From Poa pratensis (lineage: Eukaryota > Streptophyta > Magnoliopsida > Poales > Poaceae), in the NCBI GenBank assembly GCA_947311845.1, contig CAMZMU010000089.1, positions 21,570,438-21,634,437 of the forward strand: a stretch of DNA of 64,000 bases, in the 5' to 3' direction. Numbering within the stretch: position 1 is the stretch's first letter; every line of letters starts with the position of its first letter. Positions 45,654-58,655 of the stretch are shown one piece after another. Under the pieces are notes generated by a model that saw nothing but the letters and a program-made list of their open reading frames with translations, did no database searches and was not told where the DNA came from. The position numbers were made by a program, and so were the translations under genes.

Positions 45654-46705
45654 GAGCATCTCCAACAGGCGCCCAACGCGCAGGCGCTGTATAATCGGTT
45701 TGCAGCGCCGAAATAGACGTTTGGCGCGCCGCGCGCAGGTTTCGCTTTAGCAGTCGCGCTATAATTTAGCGCGTCGCTGCCGTGGTTCACCAGGCGCGCT
45801 AGATTGCAGCGCGCGAGCTCAGCGGAAACAACATTTGCACTTCAACATACAACCGTGAAGATCAAACAAATACCAAATAAATCAACAATAAATTGTATAA
45901 TTATTATTACAACACAAACAAATAGTTTTTGTCGAATACAAATAGTTCAGCAAACAATAGAATGAATAGTTCAATAAAAATATAACAAATAATTGAATGA
46001 ATTTTATTGTTGTACAAATAACTCATCTACATGCATCAATGCACTCTAATTTAAATTCTAAAAATAAATATGAACCAAATTCATCTAAGTTGAAGTTCAC
46101 ATGTCCTTGTTACCTTTTTGTCAAACACCTTGCGCGCGTGCAGATGTGCGCCCGCGAGGTGGCAGCGGCTACGGGTCGCCGAAGCAGCGGCCAAGCGGCG
46201 GCGAAGCAGCGGCGACGAAGCGGCGACGAAGCGGCGGCGAAGAAGCGGCAGCGACTGTTCCGCCCCAACAGCAGCCGCCGGAAGCGCCGGAGGTGTCGGT
46301 GAAGGCCCGGCTCGCCCGGCTCGATTCAGCGCCGCGGTGAGCTCCGCGCAGCCATATATAGCGGCGGCGCGCTAGGGAGTACCGGAGGCAGCGCCGGCGA
46401 CAGGGAAAATCGACCGCGCTGGCGCCGGACAAGTTGGGGGGAAGATATGCGAGCGGCGGCGCGAGCAGTGAGATTTTTCAGATCTGGCGGTTGGTAGCTC
46501 GCGCCAGATTTGCTGTCGTCCCGCGCGCTGTAGTCGCCGCCCCAAATTTGGGGCCAAATCTACCGCTTGGCAGCGCGCGCTGGACGTTTTTTAGCGCGCG
46601 CGGGTTTTTACCGCTGCCGCTGGAGCACTGGATTTCGCTCCGCGCGCGCTAAAAAGTCGTTATTTCCAGCGCACGGTCCAAATAGGGCGCCTGTTGGAGA
46701 TGCTC
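45654..46705. mobile_element. Harbinger-type non-autonomous element
   Basis: The perfect terminal inverted repeat GAGCATCTCCAACAGGCGCC is complementary at the right end, and the TAA target duplication (45651-45653, 46706-46708) is typical of PIF/Harbinger. It is 1052 bp. The interior is GC-rich at both sides with an AT-rich centre (45840-46090). The ORFs are Ala/Arg repeats without domains. Confidence 0.88.
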
Positions 46706-46708
46706 TAA

Positions 46709-47219
46709 CGATGTCTATCATCGCGCCTCTATGTGTGAGGGCGACATGAAAAATGGTCAAAACACATGTTTTCTTCTTCTTTGCGTGAAGAAGTTCATTT
46801 ATTTTTGCTGAAGTTTAAAAATAAAGGTCATTTTGTCGAATTTCCACCACAAGAGAGACTTGCCGCACATAAAATTCCACCGGTCTCCTCCCTAGGACAC
46901 CTCTACCGCCGGGCGCCGCTGTGAAGGGCAGCAGGGCAGAGCCAGTGCACATGCACATCGCACCAGACAATTCAAACCACACCGAGGGCTCCACGCTCGC
47001 TCTGTCGCTCACGCCCACGCTGGATGCGCTGCTTCCTCAACTCGCCCCCGATTCGTTCGAAACCCCGTCCAAATCGCACCCAGAAAGTGCATCGATTCCA
47101 AATCCACCCCACCAGGCGCGATTCAAACCAAGCCACACCCCCGCTTCTCGCTCCCCTCTCCCCCCTCTACTCGCGTCGCGCGGCGGCGCGCCTCGCCGTG
47201 GCCGTGGCAGCGGCCCGCG
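46709..47219 (+). promoter_or_regulatory. Promoter/5' UTR of CDC27B
   Basis: The space between the Harbinger element and the ATG at 47220 is only about 510 bp, so the promoter is short or the element forms part of it. C-rich leader; no clear TATA box. Confidence 0.4.
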
Positions 47220-50200
47220 ATGGAAACCCTAATGGTGGACCGCGTCCACAGCAGCCTCCGCCTCTTCATGAACAGCAACGCCGTCTTCCTCTGCGAGCGC
47301 CTCTGCGCCCAGTTCCCCGCCGAGGTACCAGCCGCACTCCCCCCATCCTCCCGTTGGCTCGATTTGGTGGGAATGCCCCGCCGGGTTTAGATCGGGATTT
47401 CTGGTGGTGCGGGTTCACCTGCGCGGTTCGATTTAGAGTTTATTGTAGTGGATTTTCTACTGTTCAGGGCCGCGGGAGCTTCAACGGTGGGATTTGGGCT
47501 AGGGTTTAGCGACACCAACGGCTTAATCTAGATAATCAGGAAATTGTTGGTAACTGGAGTAGCGCATAGGATTGGAATTTAGGCCGAGATGTCGAAATGT
47601 GAAACAGTTTCAACGGTTGTTTTAGTGACCTTAATGGATACTGTAATGTGACCCGAAAGCAGATCCAACAATGATAAACTTTTAGAGATAACACGTTTAT
47701 TCCTAAAGAGCTACTCCGTATATAGCAAAACCATTCTCTAAATATGCTTGCAGTTCTATGCTATACTAAATGTCCTTGCCCTTTCCCCTGTGTACAGACC
47801 AACGTCCAGTTGCTAGCTACTTGCTACCTCCACAACAACCAGCCCTATGCTGCATACCACATATTGAAAGGTAAACATCTGCTCGCCATGTGACTGCACA
47901 CAATCTTGTAGAAATGCTATTATATGCTTTGAAAATAAGAAGAATGCGGGTATACTATTTATTCATCCATTTGGATATATTCTCTGTCCTATTGTTATGT
48001 CCAAAATTTACTAGTTTTTCCGTTTGAGCTGCCATATTGTTTTTGAGTGATTTTTGGTTTATGTTTCCTATATGCTATCTAGGTAAGAAGCTGCCAGAGT
48101 CTCGATACTTGTTTGCTCTATCATGCTTTCGAATGAACCTCCTGCGGGAAGCTGAAGAAACTCTATGTCCAGTCAATGAACCAAACGTTGAGGTAAGAAA
48201 CATGATATGTGTTTCTGAAACTATGTCATGCGGTGGTTGTCATAAGTGTGCCTAAAAACTCCTGAGTTCTTTTCCGGGTTGCCATGAAATAGCATCGCTT
48301 CATAGAAAAACAGGATTTGTTCTGTGTTGTCTCGTGGTTTTGAAATCTGGAACTAAAATAAGGGATGTACTGCGTTTTTTATGATTACGTTAAGAACAAT
48401 GTGAGTTGGTGCTAAGAAAATAACTAGACTCGATTCTAAAAAAAGCAAATGTGCTACAGTTCTTAGGATCTACTTGTGGGATCCACAAGGTAGTAACAAA
48501 TCAATTGTTTAACTTTGTCTAGCACCTAACCTTGCAATGTACTACTCCCTCCGTTTTTTAATATAAGATGTTTTAGGTGGTACACATGTTGTCTAGGTGC
48601 ATACTAAAATGAGTGTGCATGCACACAAAAATGTGTCTACATACATTTGTGTGCATGTGCATGTGGACAAAAGCTAAAACATCTTATATTAAAAAACGGA
48701 GGGAGTAGAACAGAGTCTAACTTCAAAAGTGAATTTTAGCACCAAATTTTCACAACATTGTGCACACTCTTATGGACTAAGAGTTCTAATGCTTACAAAT
48801 TAGCGCATCCGGAAAGTAATACTTGAACATTAGACCCGTTTGATATTATTACTTGTCGAAGCAATTGTACCAACTATGTCATAAATGAAAACTAGATGTG
48901 TATCAATCTCTTTCAATTCTCTCACATTGTGGATTTATGATAAATATTGGATGTGCGTTATTAATACTTGACACTGCATAGATGGTGCAAACTGCAAATG
49001 CATTCTTTTCCTTTTCTTTCTGGGGCATGATATTCTTCTAAGGTTGCTGGAGAAGTACTTTATTCTACATGGATGAAGTAGTAACTAGTGAAAAGAAAAA
49101 TTGGTCACATCTTTACCTGCTTTTATATTTTTTGGCGATATTGTTAATTCTGCTGATTCTCATCCTTTGTGCAGGTTCCAAGTGGTGCGACAGGACATTA
49201 CCTTCTTGGACTAATTTATAGGTTTGTTATTCATGGCTGAACTCAATCCTGTCTGCATCATGTTTTGATTTATGACACATGGTTCATTGTACATAGCTCA
49301 TCTCCTTGTAGGTACACTGGCAGAGTGGCACCTGCAGCTGAGCAATTTACACAAGCTTTGACTCTAGACCCTCTTTTATGGGCAGCATACGAGGAATTGT
49401 GTATACTAGGTTGGTGCATTAGACATCCATAATTGGAATTTTCTAGCAGGTCTATACTTCTTCTGTTTGATTAGAAGCCTTCACCACAAAGTTTTCAATT
49501 AGTTTGGGAGTAGAGAATGAAAAATATTAAAATACAATGCAGATTTTCCAGAGTGCACCTTCCAAAACATTGCATCGCAGGTGTCTGTCTTTCTTGTACC
49601 CTAACATTTGGAAATATGGGGAATCCTGTATATCAGAATGTTTGTGTGTTGCTGTGATAAGTTCTGCGTAAAAGAATTTCAGTGCAGCCAACTGTTCTTG
49701 ATTAGCTTCATGTTATCAATTAATAGATATTCTTTACCAGCAATCATGCAGAAGATTGCATTGCAACTAAACTCATTTATATACTTCGTGACATTCATAT
49801 CATCTCACATTTCTCTAGGATTTACACAATGCCTCAATTTTCATTGGTCCTTGCTAGAAAATAAATAAATTTACACTTCGAAAACGGGAAGTTATAAACA
49901 TAGACTGGAAGTTCGGTTTAAAGAAGTAGACTGAAAGTGTGGTACCATCTTGTAGGTGTTGCTGAAGATGCAAATGAATGTTTCAGCGAAGCAACTGCAC
50001 TACGTCTCCAGCAGGAACACACATCCACATCAAATTTGGAGAAGTCAAGCTTTGTCAATGAAAATCGAGTTTTATCTTCCAATGTATCAGCAAATCTTGT
50101 GGATATCAGCCCAAAGCAAGTAAAACAACTGCATGCTAACAACACAGCTGAAGTACCTGGTTATCCTCATTTAAGAGCAAGTGCATCGCATCTGCAAAAC

Positions 50201-53200
50201 AGTGTTCCATCTAATTTAGGACAGTTTGATAGCCCATCACCAACTGTAACACAGGTTAATACTAGAACCGATTTGATTCTTTGTTCTGTAGGTTATCTTT
50301 CAATATAAATTTGAACCAGTGCCTATAATCAACAGTTACAAAAAGCATGTTAAGCAGCCAGTAGTGTCTTATGTTTCATGTTTGGTGGCATAGGCAAAGA
50401 TGTCTTATGTTAAGCAGCGATTTTTTTCCAGAATCTTTATGTTCGATCTATCCACATCCTTTTCGGTTCATTTCATTGAAACTCTATGACATCATTCTGG
50501 TTAACATGGCTTCAAAGATTAAAAATAGCTGTGAGGCTTGTCACATAATTATTATTTCGATATCAGTTCATTTTCAACATGTTTTCAGAGAATAACATTA
50601 TAGCTTGGACTCAGTAGTCCTTGGACACCTTATTCCTTCACTTTGAAGATTTACTTCGTAACTTGTCTGACTTGTCTCTATTGCTGAGTTGTTTTTTTAC
50701 TTATATTTCATTTAGCAGACTTCTGGTATTGCTCCACCTCCACTCTTTAGGAATGTCCATGCCTATCAGAATACAACAGGTGGTGATGCTCCGGCCAAAC
50801 CAAAGGTTAATGCAGTGAACCAACCACTTAGAAGAAAATACCTGGATGAAGCAAGGCTGAAGAAGGTTGTTGTTTACTTGTTCATCAATTGCAACCTATT
50901 CTCTTCCAACTTTTTGTTTTGTTTGTCCCTTATTTTAAAACTTCTAGGGGTTTCTCTTACTGTGAGATACCGGATACACCTCTTTTTCATATTTAATTAA
51001 AAAACAGTAGGCCCCTCCCTCTCTACACTTCTATGAAAAGGATACGATGACTGGATTAAATGCACATTGTCTTCAATTAAGACATGCTGATATTTTCCAG
51101 TTGCTCAACTCATGCTGCTTGCTTCAGTATTAATTGTGAACATTGTCTTCACTTCCTGGCTGTCGAGTCTGTAAAATTCCAGCCATGCTCCTTGATACCA
51201 AGACTCAGTATTTCAGATCCTTGATGTAACTGAGTGATCCACGGTGTCAGGGTTGTGCAGTCATGTTTTTAGCTTCTTTGCTGTTACATGGTGGTCTGTA
51301 TTGTTCAATAATTAATTATCCCTATATCCTGCAAGTAGTTCCATTTTCCAGCACCAGTCAATTGTGTACCAATGTATAACCAGCACCAGTCAATCCACAG
51401 CATGCTTGGTTGGTTGTAGCTGGGTTCTTATTTCCTTGACCTTGAAGTACTATCGTGAGGATGTTTGCCTACCCGCTAGATTGTTTCCTCAGTTTCTTTT
51501 GGTCTATTCTTTTTTTTATAATCTTCACGTTGCAGTAGTGCTATGTACAATAATAGCTGGTATTAGGAACTGAAAATATTGCTATAATCTAAATATTTTC
51601 TGTAACGTTCTCAATTTGTTGCCCTAAGTTTATTCTTGATGTAATACTCAGTGGATAGAAACTGGTTAGTCGCTACTTCTGTGTGTCGAAGATCTTTCTT
51701 TCCTTAGTATTTTTCTATTTCTTATTACCCTCTGTTAGAATGGACCATGCAATCTAACTAACATAGGGTTTATATGTTTTTGTTGTTGTGTAGCTTCTAG
51801 GTCTGCCTAGACACCCTCTTTTGTATATATCACTTCTGTTAATATCCTTTTAATTTGCATTTCATATTTCATTTTTTGCTTATGATGATATTAGACTTGG
51901 AAGACTCTTTTCAGGTTACTGGAAGGCTCTTTAATCAGAGTACTGATTCAGTACCTCGAAGAAGTGCAAGACTTTCTAGGGATACACCAATAAATTCGAA
52001 TTCAAATATATCTCAGTTTGGAGGGAATGGAACAGATAACTCGTCAGGTAAATTGCGAGTAAACTCGTCCACATCATCAAAATTGTGTTCAACAGACGTA
52101 CGTTCCGTGCAAGTTAGGAAAGGAAAGCCACGGGCTACAGAAATTTTTGATGAAGGTGATTATCATTTCAATGTGGATGATCCCTCTAATTGTATAAACG
52201 TATCGAAATGTGGTTGATATGTTGTTACATACCTGTGCAATCTGGGTCTATATTCATGTTATATCTGCATGTTTCTGTTCTGTTTATGAGTTTAAATTGG
52301 TTATATTAAATCATTCGTATCGAGATGTGGTTGATATGTTTTTACATACCTGTGCAATCTGGATCTATATTCATGTTATATCTACATGTTTCTGTTCTTT
52401 TATGAGTTTAAAACTTTAAATTGGTTATATTAAATCATTCTGTTATCCTGATTCTTGTGCCTGTACCTATACTATTCTTGCGCTTCCATTTGGAAATTGC
52501 GATTCGTACACCAACTTTCAAAAAACCGTTTAGGTTGCTAACAAATAGGACAATATTACTTGATGATTTTCGCCGATAGTGCCATTAGTCTATTTTATCA
52601 TATCTCCTAATTCCAGTTCAATATCTTAAGCGTTTGTAATGCTACCAGAACATTATCTGCTCCTTCAAGCATACACATGTCCTTAGTTACATGCATGATT
52701 GCGCATTTATTTTCTTTGATGTGACATGTCATTTTGTTTGATTTTTGGAAAGTATCCTTGAAAAGATATTTCTTTTTGCTGCCAAATACATCTCTTAATA
52801 TATTTTCTTGTTGAGTAAATGGCACCAAGGTCCTTAAACTATGTCACTTACATTCCACAACACCCCAAATGGCTCTTTGTGCCCCTAGACTCTGTAAGTG
52901 AATTATTGCCTCCACAAACGTGCTTCTCTGGCCCTGAAAGCTGACATGGCTCCTTGACCCCCTGATGTGAGCACGTGACCGTTCAGTGGCAGGCTGGTAG
53001 CTTGAGACTGTTAGGTGCCTGTGTTTTTTTGCACAGGGGATTGGGATAGGTTATAGAAGGGAGGGTGAGCTAGGGGAATCAGGGATTTCATCTGGGTATT
53101 GGGATTTATAGAAGACTGGCTGAATCCCAAGGGAAGCTGCAACAAAAGCCACCTCATTTTATTTGACTTGTCCAGGGTCGAGGTGCGCTATCTGGCTGTC

Positions 53201-56200
53201 AGGGTTAGCAAAGCGCAATTTTCTTGAAGCAGTAATTGCCCACTTAAAAGAGTTTAGAGCACAAATAGCATTTGCATTTGGAGAACATAAGGGACACGGG
53301 CCTAATTTAAAGACCTTCAGTGTTATTTACTGTTTCTCATTTCGTGATAGGTCACACTTCTCACTCGGCATGTAGAAAATTTTCAAATCACCTTGATTAA
53401 ATATTGAAAGCAATTTCTGTCTATGAAAACCTGTTTCAGTAAGCCAACATTTATGTCTGTTAAATGGTCAATATTGTTTAACTTTCTAGGAATAATCTTT
53501 GCATTAGATTGTGCTATATGGATGGCGTGGCATGTTCTTCCCAGTCATCTTCACATGAATGATATGAGTTGTTTTTCTGAGTCTCAGGAAGCAGGTATGA
53601 AGCTGTTGACGAGATGTGGACAGATAATGTATCAGCAACCTCATCTTCTGCAAGTATAGCCGAAGGAAGATGCTTTGAGCAGGATAAACCTGAGCGAATT
53701 ATGTCGCAAGACTCCAAATTGGCGACTGGTATCAGGGAGCTATTGGGACTTTTACGGACACTTGGGGAAGGCTATAGGCTATCTTGCTTGTTCAAGGGCC
53801 AGGTATATTGATGTTTTGTGTTAGACAGAAGTACTAACCTACTATCCAGTGGTGTGACCAATTTCATCCACTTTTAATGTTCAGGAAGCACTAGAAGTCT
53901 ACAGAAAACTCCCAGAGCCACAATTTAATACTGGATGGGTTTTATGCCAGGTACCATTTTCTTTCATGTTCCTGGATGATTTGTTACATACTTTGGATTC
54001 ATGTAATCAAAATTTGAAATTCGTATTTTATCATGTGATATATAACAGTAATCGGTAATTCGGATGACAACCTTGTTTTCTTCCTCTGGTTTGAACTTCA
54101 GAATGACTGAAATTAACTGTGAACGTACTCATGGTGGTATTTTTGGGTTATAGTTTATGCTGCTTGTTGGTATGTGTAAAATTACATTAATGACCCTGAA
54201 CAGTGACTGTTTGAGTGGGCATCCCTGACAATTTCATTTTGCTGCTGATGTGAGATATTTAGTGTCCACTTCAATAGAAGATCAGCTCTACTTTATGAAA
54301 ACCATGTCATTTTGTTTTGGCTCCCGGGTGCATATGCACCCTTTATTTAAAATTCATTTTAAACGTATTTTGAAATGTCAGAAAAATTAAAAAAAATGTC
54401 CGCGCATAGATCTTGACATGCTATGTGTTCACAAAGTCGTTTCACGAAAAACGACACTTTTTGTGGCTTGTATAAAAAAGACAATTTTTTTGTGCTAAAA
54501 TAAGGCTTTTCATAGGACATTTTTTGTCTTTTTTACACAGAGCACAAAAAATATCGATTTTTGGTAAAACGACTTTGTGAACACATAGAATGTGAAGATA
54601 TATCAGTGAAATTTTATTTCAGATTTTTCCTACTTTTGAAATATGTTTTTCAAATACCGGGTGCATATGCACCCGGGTGCCAAAGTGAATTTCTGGCAAA
54701 TATATTTCTTTTGGCTTATTTTTATTTTGGTCCACCATGCAGGTTGGGAAGGCATATTTTGAATTGGTTGATTATTTAGAAGCTGATCATTTCTTTGAGT
54801 TAGCGCATCGATTATCACCTTGCACGTTGGATGGCATGGACATTTACTCTACTGTTCTTTATGTAAGTGAACTCACTGCTGTTGCACTTGCCTAATTTAT
54901 AACCAATTTTCGCTCTAACCTCACATGCTTCTTTGCAGCATTTGAATGAGGAAATGAAGATAAGTTACCTCGCTCAGGAGCTTATCTCTGTTGATCGACT
55001 ATCCCCTCAAGCATGGTACGCTGGTTGCCTCCCAAAAGTGAATAATCATGTTGGACCATTATCTTTTCGTAGTACTTGCAATGGTTCCTTTTTGTTGGAA
55101 CCTAGACATGCGGTTTGTAGAAATAAAAGTTGAGAACTATGAAAACCAATTTGCGTCCGGTCCAGTTTTTTTTGGTCGATGATGTTAACAACTTAGCATA
55201 TGGTCTTTGTCTCAGCGCAGCGCCGCAGTGCTAGGCAGCTGCACGAGCCTAGGTTGCAATTGCAATTTGCATAAATGTGACATTTTCTACTGTCTTTGCT
55301 TGGAATGTGCAACAGGTGTGCAGTGGGAAATTGTTTTGCCTTGCGGAAAGATCATGAGACTGCTTTGAAAAACTTCCAGCGTGCTGTACAGATTGACCCG
55401 AGAGTTGCATACGCTCACACTCTATGCGGTCACGAGTATGTTTTGCCTCCCATAATTATTGGTTCTGTATTTCCATTTGAGTAAAGTTCTTGAGCTTGAG
55501 GTTGCACATTTAGGTCGTTAAACTTGTTAGATTTACCAACACAGTCGTGAACCGTACTTATCTAACTATGAATGAACATCTGACACTTTGATTCATTTAA
55601 ATCCAAAGTTTGACCATCTGTTCTATAAGTTGTCTATGACACGTGGAAACTTCCTTCACACCCTAAATATGGTGGTTGAATTGTGATTTTGATTGAGCTA
55701 AGAATGCCTTATAATTTTTAATAACCAACAAAGTACGTTTTTAACATTTTAGTGGGCACACTTACTCTTTCTATCGAATCATGCATTAATGTTCGAGGCC
55801 ATATTTTAATTTATTTTAATCCTACTGCCATTGCTTTGAACTGTAGATATTCTGCACTGGAGGATTACGAGAACAGTGTTAAATTCTACCGATGTGCACT
55901 TCAGGTAGATGAAAGGCACTACAATGCCTGGTATGGGCTTGGAGTGGTGTACCTTCGCCAGGAAAAGTTTGAGTTTGCTGAGCATCATTTCAGAAGGGCA
56001 TTTCAGATAAATCCTCGCTCTTCTGTTCTTATGTGCTATCTTGGGATGGCCTTACATGCTCTAAAGGTTTACATTGTCAACAACTATAACTAGTTTCTGG
56101 TTCCACTTTGCGTCCAAACTAGTCCCATCGTCTTCTGGCCAATGCATAACTCTGAACCTCTTATTGATTTTGAACTTTGACAGAGGAATGAGGATGCACT

Positions 56201-56755
56201 GGAGATGATGGATAAAGCTATATTTTCTGATAAGAAGAATCCACTTCCCAAGTATCAGAAAGCTTTAATTCTGGTAGGCCTTAAAAAATATCCGGAAGCT
56301 CTGGATGAGTTGGAGCGGCTAAGAGAGATTGCACCTCGTGAGAGTAGTATGTATGCACTTATGGGAAAGATATACAAGCAACTCAATATTCTCGACAAGG
56401 CTGTATTTTGCTTTGGCACTGCCCTGGATTTGAAACCTCCGGCGGCTGACCTTGCTATAATCAAGGTATGACACTATCATATTTTTCTTATTACCTGTGT
56501 GCTGCCCCCCTTCAGTCTTTTTGTTTCCTGCACTACTTATTCATGTGACAAATGAACCAATCTGTGTTTATCTTCCTAGAGTGGCCCCGTAAACGCCGTT
56601 ACTTCAATTATTGCTCTTACTTTTAATTTCTTACGATTATTTGTGCTGGCCTCATCGATTGGAATCACCTGTATTTGAATACTGAGTTACATGTTTGGCA
56701 GGCTGCAATGGAGAAAGTTCACCTTCCAGATGACCTAATGGAAGATGACCTGTAA
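47220..56755 (+). CDS. CDC27B: CDC27B / HOBBIT, APC3 subunit of the anaphase-promoting complex
   Basis: TPR scaffold of the APC/C ubiquitin ligase, which binds the co-activators CDC20/CDH1 and drives mitotic exit; the plant HOBBIT form is needed for meristem division. Sixteen exons, all in phase: 47220-47324, 47798-47870, 48083-48192, 49175-49221, 49312-49409, 49956-50254, 50719-50865, 51915-52155, 53588-53802, 53885-53950, 54743-54862, 54939-55015, 55316-55435, 55847-56066, 56184-56465, 56702-56755 (TAA). The product is 757 residues. N-terminal TPRs: METLMVDRVHSSLRLFMNSN, LLATCYLHNNQPYAAYHILK, RYLFALSCFRMNLLREAEE. A Ser/Asn-rich linker (PRRSARLSRDTPIN) precedes the C-terminal TPR array (LLRTLGEGYRLSCLF, ALEVYRKLPEPQFNTGWVL, CAVGNCFALRKDHETALKNF, NAWYGLGVVYLRQEKFEFAE). 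Ends LPDDLMEDDL. No frame breaks. Confidence 0.95.
48545..48705. mobile_element. Stowaway MITE in CDC27B intron 3
   Basis: CTCCCTCCGTTTTTTAATAT and its complement at the right end, with TA on both sides; 161 bp. Confidence 0.95.
52208..52441. repeat. 117-bp tandem duplication in CDC27B intron 8
   Basis: Two copies beginning TGTGGTTGATATGTT and ending ATTGGTTATATTAAATCATTC, nearly identical, with a 117-bp period. Confidence 0.9.
52600..53587 (+). other. Remainder of CDC27B intron 8
   Basis: Long intron (52156-53587). Apart from the tandem duplication I see no defined element; 52820-53000 reads like old repeat sequence. Confidence 0.35.
54319..54681. mobile_element. Fold-back MITE in CDC27B intron 10
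   Basis: The ends GGCTCCCGGGTGCATATGCA and complementary TGCATATGCACCCGGGTGCC, with a long internal inverted repeat (ATGTGTTCACAAAGTCGTTT against AAAACGACTTTGTGAACACA), form a near-complete hairpin of 363 bp. No convincing target duplication was found. Confidence 0.8.
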
Positions 56756-56840
56756 GTTCACTCTAAAGCACAAACTGAGAAATGGACATGTACTCTGATC
56801 TGTGATTTTCTGCTTGTGCTGTTCCGAATTACTGGCACAT

Positions 56841-57014
56841 GCTTGTGCTTTCGGAGGGAACTCAGAGCTAAGGAAACACATCATGTCAAATCAGAATTTA
56901 CTGCTCCTATGGATTTTCTTGGGGCTTGTGCTTTCCGAGGGAACTCGGAGCTTGAAGGAAGAGAACACATCATGTGGAATCAGAATTTACAGCTCCTGTG
57001 GATATTCTTGGGGC
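56841..57014 (+). repeat. 93-bp tandem duplication in the CDC27B 3' UTR
   Basis: Two copies starting GCTTGTGCTTTC at 56841 and 56934, sharing GAGGGAACTC, ACACATCATGT and TCAGAATTTAC. They are moderately diverged. Confidence 0.85.
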
Positions 57015-57071
57015 ATTAGGGTACTATTAACCATACAGTTTTGTAGCATTAGCTGTAACATGTAAACTGAC

Positions 57072-57829
57072 AGCACAAGCAAAGCAGCTGTTGTAGTTTA
57101 GGTGTACAAGTTTAGTGTTGGCACTGAGGCATGTATGATTGTACAATTGTCCGATTACCAGAATAAACCATTGAGAAGAACGAAAATTATCACTGTATGA
57201 AACAAAATTTACTTTTCTGGTGTGATAATGTGATATACGGAGGCTTCAAGCAATCACATGTTGAAAGCCATGGAGAAGTTGCAGCTAAGGGGCTGGACGC
57301 GCGCAAATCAAATAGTTTGTTGCTTATTTCGTTTGGGGCATATCGGAGGCAAGAGATTGCAGGCGGCAGTCACCCACTTCAAACGCGCATGCCATTCAAG
57401 AGGAGTGGTGAAGGAAGACATACCACATCAGCAATTCCCATTTGTAAAATATTATAACACGCATGAACATCGATGCACGGTCTCGGTGAATTGGAGCTGG
57501 GCTCCTATGAATAGAAAAGGGTATAACAGCTGAGCGTATCCAAAATTCCAAATAGCTATTCTCTAAATGTCATGCGGCTTCCAGAAAGACAACAAATCAG
57601 GAGCGACGGGTAATATTAGAGATACACCTCATCATATATCACGAACCAAACATATATTGATCCAACTTCGAAGGTAATTACCAAGTCAAATTAACTACGA
57701 ACAGTGCTGCATAGATAGGTGGATAGACAGTGAATTATGAACAACAGAACTATAGATACCAATAATAGCGGTTTATACTCGCTGTCGTCGCACAACAAAC
57801 AGAGACAGGAGGCTTCGAAGTTCTGAGAA
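57072..57829. other. Intergenic between CDC27B and the small minus ORF
   Basis: A plus ORF at 57258-57533 (MLKAMEKLQLRGWTRANQIV...) has no recognised domain and is probably not a gene. Confidence 0.35.
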
Positions 57830-58116
57830 CTAGTTGTCGACGACGTAGCCGCACTCCTCCCGGAGCTTCTTCTGGGACTCGGCGAGCATCACCCTCAGCT
57901 CGTCGAAGAAGTCGGCCGCGTCATTGTACTTCTTCATCTGCTCCCGCTGAAGGTGTCGTGGTCTTGGCGGTCGAAAGGCTTGTACTCGACGGTGAGGAGG
58001 TAGTCCACCGGCTCCTTGTTCTCGCTGCCCATGTTCAGCGGACGCAGCCCACCGCGCGCTGGCACACCTTCCTCCGCCGCCATAGCTCCCTCGATCAAGC
58101 AACTCGCACTGGCCAT
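57830..58116 (-). pseudogene. Unrecognised small ORF with one frame break
   Basis: The minus strand from 58114-58116 reads MASASCLIEGAMAAEEGVPA, then LRPLNMGSENKEPVDYLLTV and EYKPFDRQDHDTF. It then hits a stop in this frame, while the adjacent frame continues QREQMKKYNDAADFFDELRV and MLAESQKKLREECGYVVDN to TAG at 57830. The two halves look like one acidic, helical protein of about 94 residues interrupted near 57950 by one missing base. I do not recognise a family. Confidence 0.5.
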
Positions 58117-58240
58117 TGGTGGATCCGATCTCCTCTACAGGAAATTTGGGGATTTTTTTTCGATTTGGAACCCTACCTTTCGATTTGGGCGGTGAGGCGG
58201 CGGTCTTGTATCGATCCTATAAAGGCGGGTCGGGACTCGG

Positions 58241-58655
58241 TGTCAGGACCCTACTCTGTTTCTGAATCCACTTCTGACCTCGACACTTCGTCAGTTAAAC
58301 ATGATCAGCTACAGAACAAGCTTCTCCAGGAACCAACGGCTAGGATGCAAGGATACCGTTTCAACTCAATCCGACGGTTCTCAGTTGATCAAGACGTAAG
58401 TTCAGTTAAAGCTTAGTTTAGCAGTTAAACATGCTTGTAATGCTCTATCAGTGTAATCACGTACTAAGCTTGGGCGCTTTCCTTCGATATAAAAGAGCGC
58501 GTGGGTGATTGGGAGGCCAAGCTATGCAAAACCCTAGAATTTTATCATGTTTTTTATCTGTTTTTCCTTAGCTATCTCCTAGTCTAGATCTGAGTATCGA
58601 GCTCCATCTTCTTCCTCCTTCTTCGGATGCTTGTCCAGGCTTTCGGGTCCTCACA
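58241..58655 (+). mobile_element. Solo LTR, 415 bp
   Basis: Begins TGTCAGGACCC and ends GGGTCCTCACA (inverted ends, TG...CA), with a GATATAAAAGAGCG TATA region at about 58485. The flanks CTCGG (58236-58240) and CTAGG (58656-58660) form a near-perfect 5-bp target duplication. Confidence 0.75.

Noticed and set aside
57258..57533. Plus ORF MLKAMEKLQLRGWTRANQIV...
   Set aside because: No domain, no splice context and no supporting neighbour. Kept only as a note in the intergenic entry.
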